Assembly (NCBI RefSeq): GCF_040436345.1
Contig: NC_133223.1
Location: forward strand, 8,846,847-8,910,846
Length of the DNA: 64,000 bases
Reading direction: 5' to 3'
Source: Pagrus major
Lineage: Eukaryota > Chordata > Actinopteri > Spariformes > Sparidae
Shown here: in pieces, positions 1 to 10,865 of the stretch
Layout: each line of letters begins with the position of its first letter
Position numbering within the stretch: the stretch's first letter is position 1
The notes under the pieces: model-generated
Told to the model about the DNA's origin: nothing
What the model saw: the letters and a program-made list of their open reading frames with translations, nothing else
The model's database searches: none
Translations under genes and position numbers: made by a program

Positions 1-618
1 GTGCAAGATAGTTGAGCAGGAAGATTTTCTTCTTAATTTTGCACAAAAATCCTCCCACACAGCTTCCACATCCACTTAAATGAATCTGTTGTGTCAGCCT
101 GATATCCACAGACTTCCAACTAGTTACCATTAGCTAGCCAGCAGGTGGTTTCACTTCTCTTAACCACATACTGCTGAGTCAACAACACAAACCAAGAGTG
201 CAGATTAGTGTGCAGTCTTTTTCTGGTCTGTTAAGATCACTATGAGATGAGCCAGAGCCCAGGAGCCCCCTCGATATGGGCAGAGACCAAATATCCATAA
301 GTTGAGACTTTTCTCTCACTAAAGGCACTTAACATGCAGTCCTGAGTGGCAGAAGGTTCATCTGTTGCAAATCTGCGCATGACGTTTAATCAGAAATACT
401 GCAGGAAGCCCTGTGGTTAGCTTGTTCCCCTGTTTGCTCTCACTGTCAGGTATGAGGCACAGCCTAAGATTCTCCGACGTTATATCTGAGTCATATATAA
501 CTATTGTTTTTTCCATCTTGAAGCGTTGTGGGTTTAGTGTAACAGTATTTTTTGTGGGCTGACATTAACATTACATTGTATACTGTAGTATATTACAGCA
601 CATCTGCTGTGAGGCATT
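1..618. other. Intron of the il1r1-like gene, continuing past the left edge
   Basis: The minus strand downstream of the transmembrane exon shows no TIR-type coding (no D-G-K-x-Y-D-A-Y equivalent) and no convincing acceptor. The TIR exons are taken to lie outside the window. Confidence 0.6.
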
Positions 619-620
619 AC

Positions 621-764
621 CTTTATTTGTGTAGAGGGCTGGAAAAGCTGTCCTGAGCCACAGCACAATGTCCACCTTAAAGAGGTAGTAGATGGCGACA
701 CCGATGATAAAGAGAGCCGTCACACCACCAAGCACAGATCCGATGGGAAGAATGATGTTGGGAT
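621..764 (-). CDS. il1r1: il1r1-like exon: transmembrane helix and juxtamembrane segment
   Basis: Encodes a strongly hydrophobic stretch (PIGSVLGGVTALFIIGVAIY) followed by FKVDIVLWLRTAF. KIDIVLWYR occupies this place in mammalian IL1R1 and leads into the TIR domain. The donor GTAATG leaves phase 1; the next exon is not in the window. Confidence 0.87.
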
Positions 765-3700
765 CTGTAGAGATGAACACCACACATACCAGACATACAA
801 TTTTAGGCTGTGTCCATGTGTCAAAAAATGTAATCAGGGGTTGCCAAAAGATCTCTACTGTACAGGTCTTTATTTAGTGGGCAGGAAAAGTGTCTACCTA
901 CTCCCTCTACTGGCCATCTTTCTAACAAGAAAGATTATCATGTGTTTTTTTGCTCTAAATCATGTCATATAATCACAGCCAGTAAACAGCTGGAGCCACC
1001 TGGCTCTGCTGCTGGGGACAGACGCTCTTTTTCGGGAGGAAATGTCACAAAGAGTCAGTGGGACACACAGGATGACAAATGCTTTTCCACGTATGGATGT
1101 GGTATTTTTTTCCTCATATAAGTTGCCAAGCTACCACATTACTGTTGTTTGGTCCTGTAACGTTGCTTTTGGGTTGAAGTGTGGGACATTTCTCTTTTAT
1201 TTGATGAGTGAAGGATCTGTTTAGCTGTCAGTGTCAGACAGACACACCCCTGTCCTGCCGGCTTATCCTTACACACAGTCATCCTCTCGCCTCTGCTGCG
1301 GCTCTGATACTTCCTCCGCTGGCGGATCAGAGGCAGAACGAAACTGTCCCCCCATTCCACCTCTATAACTTTCATACGGACAATGAGCCGGAATAACGGC
1401 GCAATATTCCTGACTTGAAAAGGCAGTGTGAAAGGGGCTAATGTTTAAAAGTTTGCCAGTATTTGATAGCTTTGATAAGTCTGCTGTTAGTGTTATTAGC
1501 ATTAGCCTCACTAGCTGAATTACTGTCTTTCTGTAAAGGTTTTGTAAATTGGTCCAGTGGTAATGATACATTTTAGTCAAAGGGTGATTCCTCTTTTAAG
1601 TAAATAGAATAAAATCTCAGTTTAAAGAGTACATGTGTGTATAAGCATTGGCAAACGTGAACACAGGGTATCATATGTGTTATGATATTGTGGAGTATTT
1701 GAGTTATGTTGTGTTTTCTGTGTTTCCAAAGACACTAAAGGACAATGAAAATGAAGTAATGGAAAACAGACAAAAGCACAGTGTTGTTGACAATGATTTA
1801 ATTTTAAAATAACGTTATCCAGGAGGATTCTGTGAAGAGCAGTCACGTTTCCCTGCCTCATCCTTTTTGTCATGTTTCAGGAAAAATTATGTTGCCTCAG
1901 TACCTGTAACATATATTAGAACATAAATATGAGAGAAAGCAAGAGTAAGTAACTAAAGAGAAGTAGAAGTAAATATCTTTCTTAGTATTTTGCGCAACTA
2001 AGCAACAAGCCGCAGAGTAGAAAAGCTGTTTCATTTCATGTCCAGAACACGTGAATTGTCGCTTGATTTGTGTTTTTTTGTTAGTTAAAAAGCTCATCAG
2101 GACAGAGATCGTTTTTTGTTTTAAATTTTTTTTAAAATTGAAACTTATTAGTGTGGATGTAGCCCTACTCAACAACAACCCAAAAATGGCATCACCAATT
2201 AGATAGCAAGCTTTATGCGATTGGTATTGTTTCAGGAGAGGAGTTTCAGAATCTCATGATGAAACTGAAGCCACGATATACTACTTGTATACTATGTCTA
2301 CACTAAAGGATAAGACACTCTAACCACAGATGGACACAGCTGGCCATTCAAATTTATTCAAACATTTTGTGTATCGTTTCAAACTCATTCACACTTAATT
2401 TTTGTAAAAAGTGACAGCCCTATCACTAGAGCTGTAAAGTCAGTCACAATGAAACTGATCATTTTAGAAAAAAATGCAAAAAGTTACTTGTTCCACCTCA
2501 CCTCTCAAATGTGAACATGTGCTAGTTTTCTTAATTTTCTATTATAGTAAAGTGTTTCATTTTGTTGGAGTCTTAGTTAAAACAAACAATGTGAGGTGTC
2601 AACTTGGTCTCTGGAAAGTAGAGATGGAGATTCTCCAATATGGCTGCCAGACATGTGCCCTGATGCTAAATTACAAACGCTACTATGGTGAAAGCAAGAT
2701 ATGCGCTACTCTGCCTCTGAGTGGCAAGTACTCATTGCCTTAATTGGTTGGGTTGGTTAGGTATAGGCATGAGGAGCGATGATTGGTCAGGATAAGAATA
2801 TCCAGGTAAGGCAATCAGAGGCAGAGTGGGGCAGGTCATGCTTTCACCATGGTAGGATTTATAAATTAGCTGTGCAGCGTACATAATGTTTTTTTAACAG
2901 AAAAATGTGATTTGTCAGGTATTCTCTGTGTTTTTACCTGCTGGAAGCAAAGTAAAATATTGCTGAGGACAGCCCCTAGGACTGTACGCTCGACAAGTGT
3001 AGTTTGTGTGGAAATCCTCCTCCTGCACCTCCGAAATAATCAGCATACTCTCTATCCACACACCGTTACGAGGGCGAACCTGGGGCGGTAAACTGTTGAG
3101 GACAGACAGATGAGGAAAAAGAAAGGTAATGCAACCAAATGTGATGTGACTGTGCTCGGTTCTAGCACAAGGCTCCAATTGGTCATACTGTACTTTATAT
3201 TGTACAAATATTCTACCTTCTACTGTACTAGTCTCATTTGTCAATCAAATAACTGCATGGAAACTGAAAAGTGATGCTTAAAATAAGGGAGCTCTCAGAG
3301 AATTATTATCTATCTGCAGCCCTGCAGAGCTTTTTAATACGCTCATTGTAACAACAACATGGAGACACTGAGAACCAAGGATATATTAAAATATTACAGC
3401 AGAAATGCTAAGTACTTTATCTAAGTCAATCTCCGGTGATGAAAATCTTTGTGCAGACAAAACTTACAATGATTTCTGCAATGATCATAATAGCTTATAC
3501 TTCTGTATATTTTTTTTAAGAAACCATCATTTATGTCTTTGAATTTTGCTCATACAAACTTTACCATTTCTCACTCATTGTACCCCAAAAGCAGCAGATC
3601 AAGCAAGACAAATAAAGGAAAGATGAGGGTGCTGACCGTTTTTCTGACGTATAGACTCGTTCTGAGGGGTGGGTTTCGAAAATGAATCCGTCTTTGACTA

Positions 3701-6700
3701 TCCAAACGACATCAGTGACGGGCGCCCCAACACATGGCACGAACACGAGGCACCGCTTGGTGAAATTGGACCCTAAAAACATTCATAAACAATAACACAA
3801 GTTATATTTTTCTCTTAATCATGAACCTGAATTTTAAGTTTCTACATATTATTCAGATTTAGATATGTAATTAATGTACGAGGGCCTCAGACAGTCCAAA
3901 ACACCATCATTCTCAGAACATGTTGCAGACAGGGGACTCACCCATCTCTGCCTTGATTATCTCATTGGCTGGTTCATGCACTTCTGGAACCAGATAGTAC
4001 TCCTCTGAAAAGACAGACAGCATGAAATACAATGACAGAGGTTGAGGCTCACTTTGCAGCTCCTCACTCAAATTTTACTCAGTTTCTTGGCATGGGAATA
4101 ATTTCCACCTCTCGTGAGCCTCCTGCAACCTACTTTTTTGTTGCTCACTAGTGGTGTGACATTTAGAAAAGTGATGTTTATTTCACTGTAGGTATCACAG
4201 TGTTACGTTGCAGACAAAAAGCTAGATATCTTGCACATTAAAGTACTTATATCCATTCTAACCTCTGACCCATGCATCAATGGTCTCCGACACGGATCCT
4301 GCGATGTCCCCTAGAGTAAATTTCAAAGTACAAGTGTAGAAGCCGTTGTTTTGGGGTTCCACCCCGTCAATCTTCAGTTTGGCATTATCCATGTAGGTAT
4401 ACTGGCCTGTCCCATCCACTATGGGGTCACAACCCTGGATGAGGAAAGGAAACATAAGAGTCAGACTTCTTATAATGACATAATGTAAACGAGCCACACA
4501 GTGAAAGTTGAGCAGAGTTAGATCCTGTTGGTTTAATTTATTTATCCATTTATTTTTTGACAGAACACCCTCAACGACAACTCTCACAATACGTTATAGT
4601 AATAATCCCCTGACTGAAATAAATACATTTTATTCCTCTATAATCAACAGAAGAACTAGATGGTTAGCATGAAACGTGATAGCCACCATGCAGAGTAGAC
4701 AAAGACAGACTTCAAAATTACGTTTACAACAAAAATAGAACTAAAGTATTGCAGGTAAATTTAAATAACATTTTTATTAAGGTAAATTAATCGAAAAAGT
4801 AATGGGATTACCTTTTCATTGTATAATACTGATTTATAATGAAGAACTTATCTTAATTCAAGAACCTATAAAATGGCCTTCTCTGATCCAGTATACGGTT
4901 TACTGGATAGTGTTTTGGTGCAAACCCAGTTCAAGCCAAAGTGAGATCTGGTCCAGCAAAAACAGTAACTGCAGGAATCTCAAGGTGGTGACAAGACTTT
5001 CCCTTTACTCACTCTGTACCACTTGATGGAGGAAGTGATGTTGTAGCTGTCCAGTTTACTGATGTAGTCCTTCAGGGGGCAGGACAGGATGTCGTCGACT
5101 CCATTCATTAGTGTTTGACCAGCTTTCCTTGGCCTTGCACACTCTCCAGCAACTGGCTCTTCAACCACCAGCTGAGTGGCCTGCCTGTAGCACCCAGTGG
5201 GAGTTCTGTTGAAAATAAAGGAGTAAATTAATTTTGTTTCATAACAGTTTATTTGTTCAGCTTCAGGCAGTTGATTTAGGTGCTTCTCAGGTTAACAGCA
5301 ACAAATTCCTGTCAAACCTTTACTCAACAATGTAATGTTTAGGTGTAATTTGTAAAATATCACCAGAACTTGAAGGCAGCTCCAGACATAGGGGGCAGCA
5401 CATCACCAGAGAAATTGACAACTGCTGCTCACTATACTGTCTGCTGTAGCTATGTTTGGCTGGAGCTAGCTGCTGTTAGCCACAGCTGGCCAAAGAGTTT
5501 GGCTGACTCTCAGTGAACACAGCTGGAAACCAGTCTACTTTGACAAAACCAGAGGTGATTACGGGAAAAAGACTGTTTTGGTGAGTTGTATTTAGTTTGA
5601 ATAAAGTGTATTTCACTATTAGTTAACAAGGACATTTATTTTGTCTAAGTGTACAGTTGTATTTGTCTTTTTAGTGAGAAAAAGGGTGTAAAATATTTCC
5701 TTTCTTGACATTTTGTGAGTTTATTTTGTTTACTTATTGGACTAAGTAGCAAACTTACCACTCAAGTACATCTCTGAACTGAAACTACGGGAACTGTCAG
5801 ACTCTTGAGGTACAAAATGGTATTAGGAGACAGGACGGGCTGGGGCTAGCTGGTTAGCATGCTAACTTCAGTAAACATCTCTGCAACACAGTACATAGAT
5901 GTCTTTGACAGAACGTCAACCCTGTGGTTTTTTCACTCTGTTGATATTATTAGTTTATTTTCTCTTGCTCCTTTCAAACAGCAGAAAAATATTTCTTTCA
6001 GCAGCGTACTGTAATTTCCACACACAGTCACGTCAGGACAAAATTTCTATTGATTTTCTCAACTTTTAACAACTAGTGTTACTTTACCTCAGTATGGTTA
6101 CGTATTCCCCTCCATCGTCCAGCAGTATGTTAAGAAACCACAGAGTCTCCCCGCGCACCAGGATTCGACCGGTCTGGTCGCGCATTTCTTTGCCGGTCTT
6201 TGAGTTGTACCAGGTGATGTTATAAGGGTCACCTGTGATGTTGAAGACCTTTGGACACACCAGGGTGCTATTGAGCATAGCCACATCCCCAGGAACAGAG
6301 TAAACCCTCCCAAACTGGATCTTGTAGTCGGTACAGTTCTCTGAAACACACAAACATCAGTAGAGAATTGATTTGTCATGTGATCCGCCATTCAAGCCTG
6401 ATAGAGCTCTGAGCAAACTTGTGAATGTCAAATCTGGGATTGAAAAAACCTGAATAAATGAGTAGAGAAACATAACAGTGGCTCTGATATGCCTTTGTCC
6501 TCAAAGGATCACTGCAAATCAATACAAGGCTGTTGTGAGTGATCACCTCTGTCCTGTGATTGAACAGCTCTATTCTGATGGGAGTGCTCTCCTCCAGGGT
6601 TAACACTGCCCCTATCCATAGGGCACTGAATGGTTTGATGAGTAGTAAAATGATATAAATCATATTCTACAGCCTTCACAGTCACCAGATCTCAACTGTA

Positions 6701-7813
6701 TTGAACTCCTGTGGAAGATTTAGGACCGATGTGTTTGACAGTGCTCTCCACCACCACCCCTCTGGTAGCGTTTAAGAGACTTGTAGAATCAATGCCAAGG
6801 CACATTGAAGCTGTTCTGATGGGACACGGTGGTCCAACACCTTACATAGACACTGTGTGTTGGCTTTTCCTTTAGTTTGTCACACGTCTGTATATTTGTA
6901 CTTGGATGGATTAGGGGGAAAAAATCAGTCATCAACATGCTGTAAATCTGAACCTGTCTTTTACATCTTTGTTTCTTTGGGTTTTACATGTTTTGTTTCT
7001 TTTAAATCTGTCTTTCTGTCTTATGTAAGGCACTTGTTGCAGTTGTTAAAGGTACTTCACAAATATGTTTGCCTTTCCCTCCCTCCTTGTTGGATGTTCT
7101 TTTCCAGTATTCGACCAGTAGCTCAGGGATTTAAAGCTGCCCAGAGGACATCATGCCAGACTTCCAGTATTTTTCCACGCTGCTCTGTGTCACTGAGATG
7201 GATTTTTCTAACTCTATGAAAGCTGAAGCTGAAATTATGAGTCAGTTTTACTTCCCATCATACACCTATGAGAGAACAGAGGCTGCAATTAGCACTTTAA
7301 TTCCAGCTGAGCCACTCTAGCCTTCTATATACGCTCCATTCTATCAAGAGTTATGTGTTTGTTCCCTGACTGTCCAGGATTAGAGCCAGCAACCTTCGTT
7401 TTGGTCAGATGCCTCTTTCATTGACTGCTGGATATTTAACTTGATTAAACTCAACCAAAGGAGCTCCATGGTTCAATCTCAATAGCAGCCTGTCAGACTT
7501 CTGAAGAGCTCGCATCTAACAGAACAGTTATACAAGTTGCTGCTGTCCCCCCAGCCGCCAAAAGAGGGCAATACAACACTGCTGCATGGGCCGGAGGCAG
7601 ATGTTTGAGTTAGATTTGGCAAAAACATATGAAATTTAATACTGCGAATATAATAATAAGCTTACATAATAATGCACTGTATGTGTGTATGCATGTCTGT
7701 TTTAAAGAAATAGAGAAGACAGTGTGACTCAGCTCACCCTGAACAAATCCAGAACAAATCCCACACAGCGTGAAGACAAACAGAAGGCTTCCCAGTGCTG
7801 AGCGCAGGTCCAT
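621..7813 (-). CDS. il1r1: Interleukin-1 receptor type 1-like gene, eight coding exons, 3' part beyond the left edge
   Basis: Type I membrane receptor of the IL-1R family, expected to bind IL-1-type cytokines and signal through a cytoplasmic TIR domain. Spliced exons give 397 codons in one frame: signal peptide (about 1-24), Ig1 (26-115), Ig2 (116-231), a short linker (232-252), Ig3 (253-349), a transmembrane helix and the juxtamembrane KVDIVLW motif typical of TIR-bearing members. All seven internal introns are GT-AG with matching phases 1,2,0,1,1,2,1, the same pattern as the il1r2 paralogue at 27-32.5 kb. Sequons such as NCT, NST, NIT, NFT and NYT suggest heavy N-glycosylation. The reading frame leaves the window one base into a codon, and no TIR exon is seen in the first 620 bases. 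Oddity: the second core cysteine of Ig1 is Thr107. It could instead be il1rl1- or il1rl2-like; type 1 is preferred from the KVDIVLW motif, the extra Ig2 cysteine pair and the position beside il1r2. Confidence 0.8.
765..2937. other. Intron of the il1r1-like gene, no coding sequence seen
   Basis: AT-rich sequence with only short chance frames. A stretch at about 1260-1440, GC-richer than its surroundings, resembles a dispersed fish repeat, but no second copy was found in the window. Confidence 0.5.
2938..3092 (-). CDS. il1r1: il1r1-like exon: second half of Ig3
   Basis: Encodes ESMLIISEVQEEDFHTNYTC, the last strands of Ig3, then a second cysteine pair member in PRGCPQQ. Acceptor TCCTCAACAG, donor GTAAAA, phase 2 in and 1 out. 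A GAT codon is rebuilt across the junction with the transmembrane exon. Confidence 0.86.
3637..3772 (-). CDS. il1r1: il1r1-like exon: first half of Ig3
   Basis: Encodes SNFTKRCLVFVPC, TDVVWIVKD and the linker to SEKR. It is 136 bases long, exactly the length of the equivalent il1r2 exon, with the same phases (1 in, 2 out). The donor GTCAGC is weak but the frame joins correctly to the next exon. Confidence 0.83.
3942..4004 (-). CDS. il1r1: il1r1-like short exon: Ig2-Ig3 linker
   Basis: A 63-base exon (EEYYLVPEVHEP then ANEIIKAEM) between TTTTCAG and GTGAGT. It joins Ig2 to Ig3 and matches in position and phase (1-1) the 66-base exon of il1r2 that carries RPVIVSP. It is too short to stand out as an open frame; splice sites and phase identify it. 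Confidence 0.82.
4263..4434 (-). CDS. il1r1: il1r1-like exon: second half of Ig2
   Basis: Starts with GCDPI, the cysteine expected to pair with GECARP as in mammalian IL1R1. Carries AKLKIDGVEPQNNGFYTCTL, the classic D/N-x-G-x-Y-x-C end of an Ig domain. Phase 0 in, phase 1 out. Confidence 0.87.
5013..5205 (-). CDS. il1r1: il1r1-like exon: end of Ig1 and first half of Ig2
   Basis: Begins with the Ig1 exit RTPTGCYRQ, equivalent to RNSSYCLR of human IL1R1. Continues with GECARP, the Ig2 core cysteine in LSCPLKD, and SSIKWYR. The donor GTGAGT follows a complete codon, at the same place (codon 174) as in il1r2. Confidence 0.87.
5391..5930. repeat. Dispersed repeat, copy A (il1r1-like intron)
   Basis: Shares blocks in the same order and orientation with 27416-28100. 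These include GGGGGCAGCA, CTAGCTGCTGTTAGC, a GAATAAAGTGT block and GGGCTAGCTGGTTAGCATGC followed by TAACTTCAGT. Two degenerate copies in introns of two paralogous genes fit a mobile repeat better than shared ancestry, since they sit in non-equivalent introns. Confidence 0.65.
6088..6340 (-). CDS. il1r1: il1r1-like exon: Ig domain 1
   Basis: Encodes residues 26-109 with Cys28, Cys54 in LVCPKVF, the core tryptophan in NITWYN, and the ETLWFL and DDGGEY motifs that match the IL-1R Ig1 fold. Where the family has Y-x-C this gene reads Y-V-T (codon ACC at 6098-6096). Acceptor TTTCAG, donor GTAAAG; phase 1 in, phase 2 out. Confidence 0.85.
6541..6850 (+). mobile_element. Tc1/mariner-type transposase 3' fragment, decayed
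   Basis: The plus strand reads QPSQSPDLNCIELLWKI from 6670, the SPDLNPIExLW block that holds the last acidic residue of the Tc1 DDE catalytic triad. Further on come RLVESMPRHIEAVL and GGPTPY, the usual C-terminal end. The segments are in different frames with stops between them, so it is a dead remnant. It lies inside an il1r1-like intron, antisense to the gene. Confidence 0.72.
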
Positions 7814-7815
7814 GG
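7738..7815 (-). CDS. il1r1: il1r1-like exon with start codon and signal peptide
   Basis: The start ATG is at 7813-7811, two bases inside the exon after a good acceptor (TTTTTCAG). It opens a 25-codon leader, MDLRSALGSLLFVFTLC then GICSGFVQ, with a clear hydrophobic core. The donor is GTGAGC, phase 1. No ATG in frame lies between the acceptor and this codon. Confidence 0.82.
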
Positions 7816-10445
7816 CTGAAAAACACACAGAAACATCGGTTAGAAATGAATGTGTACAACAAGCCTGGGTGAAAGTGCTCCTGGAGAAAAAGTCACAAGA
7901 CCATTAGACCATGACAAGCAGATTTCAACTTACTGGAAAACATGTGTCCACTGACACTGAAAGGTCACCGGAGGTTTTAAAACACAATAATCAGCAAAAA
8001 CAGTTTTCTTTCCCCTTTAACAAAATCTTAGTCCTGCCATATATTTCTGAAAGTGCATCTGTCTGTTCCTCTCTCTGCTTTTTCTTCCCCGCTCTCCCTC
8101 CTCTCTCTCATGGATGACAAATGCTCTGGTATCTCATCAGTTGTTTGTGTAGAAACCTCTGACAAAACCCTGCGTAACGCTTTGGAACTGGAAGCATGCC
8201 CGGCATTCCTGAACGCTGCTTAATACAAGTGAACTTTCCTACTCAGTCTTGCCTGTAAATATGTGAATGAACATAATAAACCCCTGGGGAAACTGGTGTC
8301 TCTGTCTCAAACTTATGACAAATAATGCAGTTACTGTGCTGGTTTATGTCCAGAGCAAATATCTGTGTCACCAGAACGATTTACAAATGGCAGTTTTTTA
8401 ACAGATGGTTAGTACCACACTGTGATTACCTTTTCAATAGTTCTTTTGGTATTTTTCACTAATAATGGCTGGTATTGGTTCTCTTTTCCTTTATGATTAT
8501 TTTTCTTAAGGTGTTTATAGGTGCTAATAAGTTACTCTCTCTGTCCGTTATAATTGATTGGGTGGCTCCAGTGGGAGGAGCGTCAACTGTTGTCTGATCA
8601 CTCCTCGTTACTATCCATTTTGGTAATTGAAGTAGGTGTGAAAACTGTGAAAGGCAGCAACACTCCTGAGGTTAAGGTTAGGTGACCACCTTTGCCTACC
8701 TGTTTTCCCCAGTAAGGGCTAGGTATCCTTTTTGGTATGTTACTTTTAGGACTCTTAAAAGTATTTTTCAGAACCAGAATGCTAAGAGATTTGATACCAA
8801 CACATACTTTTGGTACCAAATGGAAATACTGTAAATATGTTAAAACTTGGCTGTCTCAGATTCTGTGCAAATCTTGAGAACATAAGCATAAGACTGCCAT
8901 ATGAACTTTAACTGATCCAACAGTTTTTCAGGGAGCTCTTCATTAGAATTGCACATCATCAACTGGTCACCACTGGTTGATAAACCAGACCAGTAACAGC
9001 TGGTTTTTATCAGCTAAACCGAAACTGTGTGTCCAGTCATCTTTGTGGACTGTAATTAAAGTATATGACTAAATCGTAAAACAGATGCATGGGTGGGGAC
9101 TGACCCAGCAAAACTGAACTTCTCCTCGTCCATGACCTCATGACTTCTCCTTGTCCCTGAAGTCATGCACGTTTATGTCCAGTAGGTTTCCTGATCTGAA
9201 ACTAGTGGAAAACCTACTTTGCCCCTGACGTGCATACATCAGTTTTGAAAGGGTAAGTGGTCAACCCTGAACATACCTGAATAGAAGAACACCAACACTT
9301 GCAGCAGCATGATGCTCCACTAATTAATGAGGGACTGCAGTCTAAAGAGTGACAGTACATGGTGACTTCATGCGCTTCACTCTTCAGGCTCCTCATCAGA
9401 AAAATGACCTTATAGGTCGACTGTGAAAGCAGCTTATTAAGACCCAAATTTACGTTTATGTTTAGGTGGCGACCTCCAGTGGCTGTAGTGATTATCAAGG
9501 CAGCCAATAAGGATGTCAGATGAAGTTGTATAAAGGGACGTTAAGTCAGCATAGGGAGGAGGTCGGGGACAGATGGTTGAGTCAAACAACCAGGAGGCCA
9601 CTGTTTGTGTCCCATTGGAAAGTGAATCATTTTAATTACTAACGTAATCAAATTACATTAGATGTGACTCACCTGGAGTTCAGTAAGTAACATAGTTATT
9701 TTAAACCAAACCCTGTTTTTTTCTAAACCTAAACAAGATGTTTTAGTGCCTAAAGCTAATCAGACTGCGAGTGTATGCTGAATATCCAGTGTGCCTGGTG
9801 CTGGTGCGCTGCAATGGTCATGCTGTTTTGGGAGTCACTGGCTTTTCAGACATTTTTGTATTGATGGTAAGGATGTGTTGCACTGTTCAATCTCCTTGTA
9901 ATGTTCAGTCAGTTCAGTCTCTTTTTTGTATTTCTCTGGTGATTCTGCGGCATGATCAGAGACGATAAGTCTGCTCGGATTCACTTGAGTGTTAATCACA
10001 TTGGCTCACAGACCCAAGATCCATGGCAGTACAACACAACCCTACCAGACCAAAGTATATGGTAAATACTTTGTTCTAAATGACTGTACATCTGCCTGAT
10101 GCTTCTGGTCTGTGCTAGCTTTACTGATCAATTTTAAGGTTGCAAAATATGTGATATGTTTGTAATTTTTAAGAAAGACAAAGAAAACAGATGTATGTGT
10201 TCAGGAACAAAGGATTGCAAAAGGGAATAAGGACAAAGTCAGTCTCTTATTGACTATTGGCTGTACAGCAAGTCTTGAAGTCACTCTCAGAAAAGAGGGA
10301 CATTATACGCCTTTCACATTGGCCAGAAAACCCACTAACAGCCGCTACCATCTGGCTTTTGTGTGGAATGTGATTGTATATTATCGGGATTTACTTCCGG
10401 GCCAACTGACCACCCGGGTGAACATGCTAATTTTCTCTCCTTTTC

Positions 10446-10865
10446 AAGTTAAGGCTGCTGGCTTGTTAACATCTTTCCATCCGTTTCTGTCAGGCATTTT
10501 AAACATTGTTCAGTCTGCACTGAGTTTGAAAGAGAGACTGAAGTTAGATATATTTTAAAAGAATCCGTTGTTTGTGGCTTGTGTGGTCTGAGCCTGTCAG
10601 CTGCCTGATCGCTACTGCACACGTCCAACTCTAACAGAGATGAGAAAAAAGTGAGATGCATCACTCTTAAGCTCCAGAAAAAACAATGTGTCTAATTCAG
10701 AATATTATTGGTTAAGACTTTTTAAACAAGTTTGACTTATTCTGCTTGTATTCTGATGAGGTACATGATCTGCTGCTTTCTACTGTTCCCTGTTTTCTCT
10801 GGTGTGTTCTTGATGAAGAACCTCACACGCAAGTAAGAAACCAGAAAGGCAAGCTTGTCTGCTGG
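10446..10865. repeat. Dispersed repeat, copy C
   Basis: Close match, same orientation, to 37621-38035. Shared blocks include AAGTTAAGGCTGC, GCTTGTTAACATCTTTC, GAGTTTGAAAGAGAGACTGA, GAGCCTGTCAGCTGCCTGAT, TGTCTAATTCAGAATATTAT and TGATCTGCTGCTTTCTACTG. It has no coding capacity and fits a non-autonomous element. Confidence 0.75.

Noticed and set aside
1..618. Search for the TIR domain of the il1r1-like gene
   Set aside because: No TIR-like coding or usable acceptor on the minus strand; the TIR exons are judged to be outside the window rather than absent.
6098..6391. Minus-strand 97-codon frame
   Set aside because: Out-of-phase reading of the il1r1-like Ig1 exon.
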